The notes under the pieces: model-generated
The model's input: the letters and a program-made list of their open reading frames with translations, nothing else
Told to the model about the DNA's origin: nothing
Database searches by the model: none
Origin: Anisakis pegreffii
Lineage: Eukaryota > Nematoda > Chromadorea > Rhabditida > Anisakidae
DNA: 64,000 nucleotides
NCBI GenBank assembly: GCA_035041965.1
Contig: JAPYMA010000865.1
Location: 62,001-126,000, forward strand
Direction of reading: 5' to 3'
Shown here: positions 9,661 to 21,400 of the stretch, in pieces
Layout of the letters: each line of letters opens with the position of its first letter
Position numbering within the stretch: the stretch's first letter is position 1
Program-made: the position numbers and the translations under genes

Positions 9661-12600
9661 TAATTAATGAGAGATTCGGATTGTTCGGCTTCGCCATTTA
9701 TCCTTTGAAGGTATTAATCATTGTGTCGGTAGTGAACACTACTTGCTATATGTGACAGTTTCAGTCTCTTTTACAAGCACTATCCAGTACAACATACCTT
9801 ACGCTTGTTGAAAAGTGAAATTGTTGAGTGTTGAACCATGAGAAGGCAATGGTCAGTGGTTGAGAACGAAAAGTATTCATCATCTCATTTCCTGAATTTG
9901 ATAATAATTTCAACTGAAGACCATCTTAGAGATTACGGAATTGAAAGCAGCTAAACCATTTTTCCAGTGTTAAATGAAATTCCTCTTATTATTAGATTGT
10001 TAGCATGAAGATGTTGTTATCACTTTAGTGTGTTTTTCAATGCGCTGACAAATTTTTTTGAAATGAATTGATGATACTGTGACTTTCAATGAATGAAAAG
10101 CACTAATTGTAAGCCTGCTTGCAGCGTCTAACTGAAATTATTCGAATATTGCAACAATAATTAATGAATGCATTCAGCTGCTTGAACTCACTGACGGTAC
10201 GGAGGCATCATCACTTCAACTGGTGACTTCGGTTAGCTGATTGCATTCACTAATAGATGAAAACAATGACGACTTTGTGAACAGTGGTGAGAATCTAGTA
10301 TGAATTATAGCTGTTATGGGATTGGTGTGAATGGAAACGTTTCTAATCGAGAATGGATCGATTAGAGGAGAAGGGAATGGAATGAAAGAAGGGTGGTAGG
10401 AGCGAAGGGAAGAGTAAGTGGCATTTCGACATTGGTGACAGACAACATTTTCAATGCATATTAGCTGCTGTGATGTGAATGAAGCTGCCTGCGCGGATGC
10501 TGACGCATTCACTCATTAGTGAACCACTTCCAGTTGCGTTACTACTTCGATGACTACTACTCACATTATCGCTACTAACTGCCACTACTCGCGCTAACAA
10601 CTCTTTTTATTCATGCTTCATCCATACCCATTTATCAACATCTATTCCAACCTTCCAGATAACTCAATCAAATCTTCAGTCACAACTCATTCACTATTTT
10701 TTCTGCCCGACTGTGCAATGTTGTAGTAGCTCGTTGAAGCGATAAATAGTAACTGAAAAAGCGCAACCAATCGTTTACATAATAATTGATTAAGTGACGC
10801 ATTAAGTGTTGATTGAAGCGTTCTTTCACCTTCTGCTGACAATAACAATCATTTATCATCGGTGAACACAAAAAATCTGTGGCCAAATAACGCGAAAATA
10901 ATCGAAAGTGAAGGGTTCAGAGTGCGATGATAGATGATGAACGGATATAATGGTGATGATTATCGACTTTGTGTTTGTTTGTACCTGCGCATTAATCAAC
11001 TTCTCAAATATACTTTGCACATTCATTCTCCTCTCAACGTTTCCATTCAATTGCAAATAAATGTCACCACTGCGTTCACACTCGAAATTTTACACTGCGT
11101 TTTCACAGATACTGCGCAATTAATGCGTAATTTTTCGCAGCATCGTTTTTGGTGCTCATCACCATTATGTTTAACTCTTTTTTTTGCGCGCTTGCTTTGA
11201 AGGGATTGGTTTTGCCACATGAAATTTCCGAATAACGAGAAACTCAGAATTTCGATTGACTGACTCTGAAACAAGATGCATATCACGTCTGATGGTGGAG
11301 TTCTTTTTATGTTCGAACTGAAGCAAATTAGGTTAGCCTCTGCTAAGATTCAGATGACCTTCACTTCGGACTACATCAAGTCAGGTTATGAAGACGTTAG
11401 GTATAATTTGACCGAGCAGGCTTTCGTAATGGGTTGGTTGTTCATTGGCTTGGTTGGCTCGACTCACATTCAATGATGAACACTCTGAAGGATGTATGCT
11501 TTTATGACCATAAAACAGCATAATAACAACGTAATAACAACTCGCTATGAATGTTATTCAAAAGTGTTCATTTAGGCTTAAATAGACGGCGTTCTCTCCT
11601 CTTATTCACAATCGCTCAGCTCAAAATTACGATCAGCTTTCAGAGTACTGCTCAAAACGTCGAATGAGTGGTATTAAGCGACGCTGAACGGCGCACAATT
11701 TCATGCACATATAGTTTTGAGTGGTTATGGTTTGTTCACGCCGAAGCAGTTGCAGTTAAGAGGCAGTTATTTATATATTTGGGGTTTCCATTCTCTTTGT
11801 TAAAAATGTAACTTCGTAGAAAACTTCGATCAGTTCTTCTGGAAGAGAATCGAGCGTATTTCATGAGAATAACATACAGGATTGTTTTTGTGGTGATTTC
11901 AAGTGCCTACAACTAATAATTGTCGTAAAATATGAGTATTTGAAGAGTGAAAATCACCTCGCTCTGCTCAGAGCTTGTGTTGTTCATAACGCTCTCAATT
12001 GTTGGTATGTTGATATCAGTGCACGAAAATGCTAAAGCAATTTGTCAAGAGCGATTGGCGAGTGTACTGAACGAGTCTCTTCACAGCGATTTCATTTGTT
12101 GTCCACAGTGTCTCAAAATGAATGTCATTTTCTTATTTGATAGATAGTTTTTCTTTCCATATGAAATCCTGAAGTAGTTCTCGACGCCTGTCGGAAAAAT
12201 GTACCTCGAGACGATGCTCCATTGATTTGTTTTTTTTTTGAGTGGTTCAGAATTTTGTTGCTTCGTGAACGTTCAATAATTGTGATTGTAGGTTCAAACT
12301 GTTGTTGAAGAATTGTTAAGTGTTTTCGGATATCATCGAGTCAAGCTGATATATCATATGCAAGATGAATTTGGTATTTTCGATACGTTTCTTGTATGTA
12401 TACTATTTCAATGCATTTGTTAGGTTTCTTGACAATCGATAGTCAACTCGTTGCATCTCATCAACCTTGCATGAATATGAATCGTATCTACCTTCATCAA
12501 TCATTTCATCCAGTCAGCAACAATATCAAATTCTATCGCCGTTATGAATCTATCAATTCACTTTCTCGTCATTTTCATGCCCAGATAAGGTTCTAATCAA

Positions 12601-12988
12601 TCAAAAATAGCGTAAAATTTTTACGAGCCACTCATAATTACTACACAAAGCTTATCAAAGCAGATTAATGTGCTCAGGGTATTGCTCAGTGCACATTTAA
12701 CATGATCGAAATTCCTTCAGAATGTTGTCAAATTTCAAATGAAATGGCTCAACTCAGTGTGTTCTCTGTTTGTTTACGTTGAATTTAATTAATCCTACAC
12801 ATCACATCGCTTGTAACGTTCTCGTAATGTATCTTTGTCGTCAGACTCGACGAATAAATAATCCATGTCTATCGCTAACGTTACTATAAAATAAAGCGAA
12901 TGATGCTAGTAAATGGGAAGCACTTAAGCGAATCGAATGTAATTACTCGAATACATACACCACTCATTTCTTAATTAAAGCCTTTCAG
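9661..12988. other. No confident gene
   Basis: Several short open frames on both strands (10216-10512 minus, 11276-11476 plus, 11947-12147 plus) but none with a family signature. A short open stretch after a good acceptor at 11644 (YCSKRRMSGIKRR, stop) may be a terminal exon. Otherwise nothing is recognised. Confidence 0.3.
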
Positions 12989-13135
12989 ACAACATTTGCC
13001 TTGTTCGAGTATAGCTCAGTTCAGTGGAATCGAGCCACAAAATTTGCAATCGTGTTAAACTGCATGAATGAATGTGTTGGATATCTCAGCGAATACAGCT
13101 GCAGCAGTAACGGCACGAGCAGACAAATATGTTCA
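12989..13135 (+). CDS. Candidate exon, PAN/apple-like cysteine spacing
   Basis: Excellent acceptor (ttaattaaagcctttcag) and a frame open for 58 codons beginning TTFALFEYSSVQWNR. Four cysteines follow with spacing C-x3-C-x8-C-x9-C (NCMNECVGYLSEYSC ... QIC), which resembles PAN/apple modules of secreted proteins. A likely donor follows TCA at 13135 (gtgaaa) or nine bases later (gtaacc), both phase 0. No neighbouring exon could be tied to it, and the PAN assignment rests on spacing only. Confidence 0.35.
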
Positions 13136-14713
13136 GTGAAATTTGTAACCGTGATCTACTAGACGTCGATCTTTCCATTATAACACAAGCGTACATTCAT
13201 GAAGAAGCAAAATTCCACGAACAGTTTCATTTTCGATTGTGAATTTTATGAAAGTATCGCTGTGACGGATACGAAACAAGTATTCATCTTAATTAGAGGA
13301 TGCGTGCAGTGGAAGGATTTAGGAAGAAGATAGAGAAGTGGTCGAATTCCGGGATGGATCTTTAATGCAGTGTCAGTATTGAAATGATGCTCATCGATAG
13401 CCCTCCGCTTCACGAACAAACTCTCTCGCACACTTCGAAACATTTATTGCTGGAAACACCGAGCGCTTATTTCTGGAGATAATTTATTTTCTTTCCTTTT
13501 ACAAAACCATTTCTTACGTGTTGAAATTTGAATTGATTATGCATGAACCAACATTAAACCGATCAATTTGCATCACAACTTTGGAGTTAATTCATTCGTT
13601 TTTGGAGAAATATGTGATGCATGTCAATCAGAGAAAGCTGTCATGAGTTGAGAACTGCATAACAAAATTTGCTCACCAACACATCGTCATTTTTTTGAGC
13701 TACTCGTAAGAGTATTGCATTTACGAATTTCAAACTCGAGCTCTAAAACACTGACTGATGAATATTTTGTGGGCGTTTGGGTTCGAAAATGTCATTTAAA
13801 TTTGATGTGAAGGCATTTTTTGGAAAGAACTGGTTGTTTTCATATATTTTCATATATTAGAGCTAGAACTAACAAGTTTGATGTTTCGAACATGAATGAG
13901 AAGCAACAGAATACATGCTATCCACATTTATCATATTCGCACTTTGAAAATTCACCGCATTTTAATCCTCATAACAATTCATATTCGATAGCTATTCTGC
14001 TCTAGTAGTTATATTCTACGAAACGAGAATACATTCCAGTCCTATTGGGTGCCACTTTCGATCGTTTTTCCTAATCAATTCACTTATTCTTCATAAACAG
14101 CCATATAGCACTCTCGTTTGTGGTTAGTGCTTCAGTGCATAACTACGTGTTTATCCATCAATATGTAAGCTTATGTGGTTATCATCAATATATAACTGAT
14201 AGGAGTGGCATTTTTAGGCTTCTGTTAATAAATACCAGCAATGCATCAATTTCGCGTTCGAAAACTATGACTGTTTTACGAGGAATTTTTTTCATCGCCA
14301 GCAGATAAAATTGCTGCAAAAGTCTACGCATATGGCATTAGTACTGTGCAAGTTTAATACAATCTTTTTCAATCTTTTCATTCGTTTGCTATGAATTACC
14401 ATTTGTTTTCAGCTGGAAAATTTCAGTTCTCACTTTTGATTGAGTGAAATGAAACTTGATCAAGAGGTTCTTACAAATACATAGATTAACCAGAATCGCA
14501 GCAAAATGCTGAAGGAATCGGCAAAAAAAACAGTTGAATATTTAAGCTGTTTTCATTTGAACGAGAGAGCGTTCAATGCTAGCATCTATAAATTATCAGC
14601 AAGGGAATAATTGATATTTTGTGCATTTAATCATTCTTGCTTTTTCTACAAGCGCGTTTCCACTCGTAATCCTCAGTCATTTCCACAACCCTGATCGCTC
14701 CTTCTTTGCGTAA
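13136..14713. other. No confident gene
   Basis: Only short unsupported open frames (13246-13443 minus, 13820-14005 plus, 14120-14308 plus). No repeat or RNA gene was seen. Confidence 0.35.
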
Positions 14714-15171
14714 ATGCAGTTTATGATTGAAGCGTTGCTATGCACTGTTCTCAACTTCTCTTTCCGTAAGTCTCACTTGTCAATGAAACGCCCTTTTAAT
14801 GACGCATTTGAAATGATAGATTGACGACATTCATTCAAATATCTGCTGCTTCGAGATCCGGTTTAGCTTGCAACTGCAAGCCTTGTTACTTCCTCGAATT
14901 GTAGCTCTGTAAATGAGAATAGCTAGCAGTTTTTAAATTCGATTGTTCTAAACGTTTGTGTAATTATATTGAATTCAAGCAATCCGTGCTAGAACGTATC
15001 ACACCAATTATGCATGTTTCTCGTTCAGTATACGTGGTTATTGTGCTGCTGCTGCAAATACTTGATACGACCGCATTAATTTTTCTCTCTTCGGTTCTGA
15101 TTTATTTCTCACACCGTCAACATTACCCACTAGAATATTTCGCGTTTATGATGTGTAAAGTGTTGATTTAA
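14714..15171 (+). CDS. Candidate two-exon small membrane protein
   Basis: ATG at 14714 opens MQFMIEALLCTVLNFSF, which is hydrophobic like a signal peptide or first membrane segment, then the donor c/gtaagt. An acceptor (catgtttctcgttcag) at 15028 restarts in the matching phase 1 and gives YVVIVLLLQIL, a second hydrophobic run IFLSSVLIYF, and a stop at 15171. The total is about 64 residues. The start, both splice sites and the phase agree, but no homologue is recognised and chance is possible in this AT-rich DNA. Confidence 0.3.
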
Positions 15172-17457
15172 TTCAGTACGAGATAAGTATGTGTCATTCA
15201 AGTTTATAATTGTAAGTGCGTTGTTATCGTACAGAAGAACTGCCAAATGCAAACAAATAATGATACTCTTACAGCGAGCATCTCGACTGATCATACGAAC
15301 TTGTACTTTAATCATCCCATCCTGATGACAGATTATGCGATGGGCGCTCGATGGAATCGTTCTTAGTGTATAATTACAATCAGTTTCATACCGTGATGCG
15401 ACCTCAGACAAACTGCGATTGATATGGTGAGTGGATCGTTTCAAATGTTAGATGAACAAATTCGAGAAGTTCTTCACGATCAGTTTCTTTGATAAATTTT
15501 TGAATCTTCTGAATTGCATTCAGAGATAACTTTGAAAGTCTCGCGTTGATATTCGATATGCATTCCCCAGTGCATTGATCAGACAAAGATCATCACTCAA
15601 TCTACCGTACTGAGTCGAGTGCGTGCACTTCTTAAAATGAAACAGCATAATGTGCTGAACAATTGAAGAGAGGGAGGCATCATGATGATGAATGTGACGA
15701 ATTCGAAGTTGAAGCATAATTCCAAAAATGCTGATTGTTAACGATAAATTTGTTGGAATACACAATAGAAGATCATTTCAGAACTCTACGCTGATGATAA
15801 ATGAAACGAAATTCCCATAGACGTGAGTGCTGACTGTGAAAATAATGCTTGTAAATTCAAAGAGTTCACCTCGGAAAGAGTTCAATAGGTTTTAAACAAT
15901 TCTTAAACACTACATTGAACGTAGATTCATCATTTATTTACGATTAGACGAAATGACTTTGGAAACAGCCAACTTGCTAATGAACAGATGGATAAAAAAA
16001 GTAAACGTTTGTGTAACGCGTTTGTGACGAAATGATGAGTAGAAATCGATGTTATGCGCATGTAAAATGATGCCTGGTCTATGCTCGTGGTTCTATTCGG
16101 CTAATGATGAGAGGATATATCGATCTGTTCAACCGAGAGCCAGCTGCCTACTAAAATGTGCTTGTTGCGTCCCTGTAAACATTTGCTGTTGAGTGCATCA
16201 TATGGCCATGACTTTCAATATCATCACCATTTGCTTTCGCATTGTTTCGCTTAATTCCGCTATTCACTAACAATCATAAAAATTTTACGCTTCAGGCGTA
16301 GGTGGCAATTAAATAACAATGGTGCATTTGTAATTCGTTTAGTCAATTACTTCTGTTAGATTGTGATCGAATCCAGCTGCGACTCTTTGTCATCATTGAC
16401 ATATGATCTCGCGTTACCACTCACATCCTCAATGCTTGCCGATATGAGCAAATTCATTCGCATTCTTATTGTGATAGTTGTAATGTATTGAAAACTCAAC
16501 CACGGCTTTGTTATTTTGTTGTGTCGAACCGTTCCCAGAGACTTCATGTCATCAGCATATCAGGTGAAGGATTTCATCTTAGCAGCTTGACATCTTAGAG
16601 CATAGCAATAATGAATCATTCATTGTCAGATGCTTGTACATAAGAGCAACGCATTGAGAGTTTTACTTGTAAGTTTATGCTTATTCTATGTTAAATTCCT
16701 TTTGAATGTAACTCACACTTTCAGTTTTACCATATATCAAGCATCTGAAATTTGCTTTTGTATGGTTTTCGATTGCTTGGGAAAACTATGAGATTTGTTC
16801 TGCATAATAAATTGCAATTTTTTTTTGAACGGATCCGCTCAGCCATAAATTTATAATTTTTGTGAGACTGAAGAGTTCAACATCAATTAACGATAAACCA
16901 TTTGTTATACTTTTTCCTAGTGAACTTTTTATTGCTATTCGCATATAGCTGAACATGTGGATTATTAATGTTGGTGGTTAGTCTGAGCAGACAATAAAAC
17001 AACGCACTAGGAGCAAGCAGATTACAGCTTTTAACTTCACTAACGAACAAGATTACAGCTGCTGCTAAGCATCATTTATCAAATCAGCACTGATTTTTTA
17101 ACAGGTTGTCCTCATGTCAGAAATATTTGTGTTTATCACCTGATTCAGCGAAGAAACAGTGCTTCCGGAAGAATCTTCTTTTTTAATTTACTCGTGTTGA
17201 AAATTTGTGCCACTCTATTATGCCATTGATGTCCGAACAATCGCTGAACAGTGTATCGTGCTTTCAACTGAAAACACTCACTGCCGCATCTATACTATCA
17301 GTTTGCATTCAAACGAATTTCTAGCCTTGAGACTGAACCGGAGATGATTTCATTCTTAACAACTTCATTCTTCGCCTATCATCATTTATTTCAATGTTCT
17401 CGAAACGATCAAACGATCAACTCAGTATTCTTGAAATAGAATCTTCTTTTTTTCCAG
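15172..17457. other. No confident gene; open minus-strand frames at 15130-15765
   Basis: Three overlapping minus-strand frames (15130-15444, 15404-15586, 15520-15765) read as plausible peptide but lie in different frames with no usable introns between them. A minus-strand frame 16547-16356 contains a gtgagt donor. Nothing is recognised. Confidence 0.3.
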
Positions 17458-17804
17458 TTGATTCCGCTATACAACTACATCTTGAGGGCGTTTCTCGCCC
17501 TCGGCGTCCTCGGAGCCGCTGAGGTGAACAGGCAATCTATCTCGGATGAGGTTGGCATTTTACGATTCCTTTAGAAGATCTATTCACCCGGATGAACATT
17601 TTTTCACTGATACGGGCGATGGGTTAAGTGAAACTGAAAGATTCAATGCAATATTTGAGTGATATGTGACAGAAAAGTGAGTGATTGGTAGATATTTGGA
17701 TTTGTCAGTGGAAGGAGCCATGCTAGATGATGTGGATATGACAAGAGTTTTACTATGCTTTCATCGCAGTTTTCTAACGGATTATACTTTCACTTATTCA
17801 AACG
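17458..17804 (+). CDS. Probable upstream exons of the LRR gene
   Basis: Exon 17458-17523 has a strong acceptor (ttctttttttccag), donor gag/gtgaac, 66 bases, and is GC-richer than its surroundings. It encodes ILRAFLALGVLGAAE, which looks like a signal-peptide core. Exon 17770-17804 (35 bases, acceptor gctttcatcgcag) reads GLYFHLFK and joins the next exon in phase 2 to give an LRR-like L-x-x-R-x-I-S-A-I-P. The initiating ATG was not located. The antisense reading of 17458-17523 is also open (ending SGSEDAEGEKRP region), so the strand is not beyond doubt. Confidence 0.4.
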
Positions 17805-18436
17805 GTTTTAAACCTCTAGTATACTTCGTTTCAACTGAATAAACAACTTTTAAACAGTATCGATTTTGATGGGAAGGTATCCGAATGCATATCGGAATAA
17901 TAGAAAGTATTAAACATTTCGCCAATTTTTTCGCACGATAAAGCGAGCATTTAGTGCTGTTATACTAATCTCATTTGTTCTTCGACATGCTCAATGATCT
18001 CCTTTCGAATGTTTCTCGCAATATATGAAACACTAACGATCAACGTTCTTGCCTTAACAACTAGAATCACAAACAGGTTAAGTGTCGGGGTAATAGTGAA
18101 GGTTGTTTCAGGATCCGAATTCACGTTTTTTGTGTCAAGGTTCTCTGAGTGATTTTGCTGCATGTCAGTGCCGTGAAGAGGACAGTGAATTGTCTTGTAT
18201 AAATGCTCAATTTGTCGATACGGATGTCTTTCTTCATGTAAATAACCATTACAGGTGAGCAATTCATAATGTCTACAGAACCGGTGAACAGGCTGTTCAA
18301 TATTTCCGTTCGAAGCTTATTGAAGGCGTTGAGTTGAACTTTTCATCTGATTGAAAACTGAACACTTTCATCCATATGTTTCCTACAATCTCGCGAGCAA
18401 CCAATTCCGCTAAATTGATTACCGCATCGTTTCCAG

Positions 18437-21400
18437 TTCAATTTCGGCAATTCCCGTTCAAATGCTCGCAGCAGTGCGATCGTTTTAAAATCTTTTCTTG
18501 CTCACTTCTCCAACGACCGTGGAAATGTGTTTCTTTGCTGCTTTGACCAAGTCACGAATTACACTGTCCATCCATTGTCAGCAATAGCGTACTCAAGGGG
18601 ATTAGGGAGCACGAGGAGCGCGTCCTCTTTCCCCCACTCCCCTCCCCTTCCTCTTTCCACTGATGGTGGAAAAAAGAAAAGGATAAAGAAGAGGGAAAGA
18701 GAAAGGAAAAGAGGAGACAGGAGATGGAAGCTGCAAAAAGAACATGAAAATGACAAGAGAGAGCGAAGGAAGAAAAATAAATATGGAAAAACATACCCCA
18801 AAATTCGGCAGTTTTTTTGAACCAGACCTTTGTGTGGCCCCTTTGAAAAATTCATGGCCATACCACTGATTATCAGTCCTGGTTCCCCTGAAATCATTGC
18901 TCATCATGTGCAGTAATTCTAATATTGAATTTTCTGAGGTCCCAGCACAGAAGAATAAGCCATCTTATCTAGGAGCTACCCATGCGACATTTCGTTTCGA
19001 AAACATCAGTTTAGAAAGTATCTGGATCAAGTTGTTTTTCGTTGAAGGCGTAATATTCCGCGACTTTCTTATTTCCGAATTCACAAGGTCTCGCCGATCA
19101 GAGAGTTGCCTTTTGATGTCAAAAAATCTTTGGTTCAAAAAGTTAGTTTGAAGGGTTACTGCGTGAAATTATTTGTTGACCCAGTGTGGCTAAGGAACGG
19201 TGTAAATGGCGCGACCTTTCAGCATATTTTTCGATGAACGTTTACATAGATTGTTTCCGTTCAAAATAGTACTGTTTTGGAGGATGACAGCAAGAAACTT
19301 TCAAAAATCCTGCGTGTACGCCTGAGTTGAATGAAAATTTGATCCAGTCACCTTTAGAATTACCACCAATTTCTGCAGCGGTTGTTTTTAGAACGTATGA
19401 GCTGGGAACTACACTTTTTACCGCTTCATTTGCTCCACCCAAAATTCTTTTCGTTAATACACAGAGAGTGACATTAAAACAACCATGGTTTCAGGCATCT
19501 TCGAAAGGTGACATTCCATGGCAATAACTTCCAAGATTTGCCCGATAGCGCGCTGTTCGGCCAGAATGTTCATCAAAACCTCGAGGTTGTAGATAACGGA
19601 TATGAGCTTAGGGCATGAAAATTGTCACTTTTCTAGGCTCCGTAACAATGCACTAATTTCGCATTCGGAGTTAGCGCATTGTCATGTTGTGCTCGTGTCT
19701 GATCGTTTTGCAGTCATCAACAATTTTACTTCAATTTCGCAATTATCTATTGGAATTTGTCTCATCCTTTTCAGCTTGAAATTTTGTAGGTTTTGAACAT
19801 ATCGGCGAATTATATCGTGAATTTGCACTCGAATGCTTTGCAAGGAATGCCAAATTTGTTGGTTTTAGACATCAGCAATAATGAAATTGTTCTCAAAGAT
19901 GACGATATCAATTTTCTTTCTCATACTCCTAAATTGAAACAAGTATGTTTGATTACTCAATGTTTTTCACAGTCATTGCGTTCTATTACAAGTCCATGAG
20001 CGAAACAGCGATTGCTCATGTTCCCAATGAAACTACTAGCATTTCAGTCCTAAATATAATTATTTCGTCGATTCAGTCCTATTTAGTAATCGCATTTCCC
20101 GTTATCCATGCAAATCGAGGCTAGAATTGACTGAAAGAAGTCGAAGTCAAACGACAGTAATGTCTGTAAAATCAGTGGGCATCACTCACATATCTGAGGG
20201 AGCAGTGGTCTTGAATTTGGTGAGAATAAATCTGATGCTATCTGCTTGCCTTCAAAATACCCATCTCACGGCAATGTAGCTCTTGATAATAACATTATTG
20301 GAGCAAGGAGCTTAATGCGATGCAACGAAAATATACCAACGATTTGTCAGTACCAAATATACCATTAATTGTTTATGCATTGTGCAGTGTGTGGATCAAT
20401 TGAAAATCTTTGTTTTCAGTTGTATCTACGACGAGCATTCACTTTGCTCGTCAATCGGACAATACAATTTGCACTTATGATGCGTATGTTCAGGACTGCA
20501 CAACTCAAGGAACTTACCGTATGTTTTCGAATATTAAAGGTGCTATCATTCACCAAGATTTTACAATGTGGATCATGTTGAAAATTTATGGTTTGAATTT
20601 AGTGGAGTGGTACAGCACAAATTTGTATTTGTATACCTTATGACTCGTGCATTCACTAGCAGACGTACGCTTAGCGGAATTAGTCCGCTATTCCACTGTC
20701 GTTCGCGAAAAAATAGCCCGCTAAACCGCTGACCAACGACAATAAATCTGCTATCGCTAAAGAATTCCGCTAACACCTTAGAGCGCTAATGCCCATCTCT
20801 GAATCTGCGTATTACATACGTTCACCCAGTAGGAGGTTCTCCAATAAAAAATATCCATCAAAGGAGTCGCAGTCAAATCAAGATTCTTAATGCTATTACT
20901 GAAATAACTAAACGTAATGATCAAATCTCAGTACATCGATCTAAGTTACAACTACCTTACGTCGGTACCGTACGATATCGCATGCCCGTTTCCTTCACTA
21001 AGATATGTGGACTTACGGCAAAACTTTCTGCAAACGCTCAATGTGAACGCGTCGTGTATGTTGAACGTTGAAACACTTGATCTCAGCAGGTTCGCTCCAA
21101 AATGTTGTTATTTCTGCAAATTGTTTTACGTGTTTGCTTTTGTCTCTGCTTCTTGACATCGCTTTTAATACGTCTCCAACGTATTAAAAGCGATGTCAAG
21201 AAGCAAAGATATGTGGCAAAGATATGACAAGCAAAGATATGTCAAGAAGTGTCGATGATATCGTGTTCATTTTGTAGGAATCATTTCCGAAGACTGGACG
21301 ACACATTCAGAAATGGTATCGGTAGCGAATTGCGAGAGAAGTCGATTTTACTGCGGAATTCATTTTACTGCAACTGCGAGAGTGTTGATTATATCAGTTG

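Noticed and set aside
15130..15765. Overlapping natural-looking minus-strand frames
   Set aside because: They change frame twice without usable introns; a 45-base candidate intron does not keep phase.
17960..18320. 120-codon minus-strand open stretch with RFCRHYELLTCNGYLHEE
   Set aside because: No acceptor of nematode type, no homology, and it lies in an intron of the plus-strand LRR gene.
18527..18907. Several long overlapping frames on both strands
   Set aside because: They result from the pyrimidine and purine tracts, which lack stop codons by composition.
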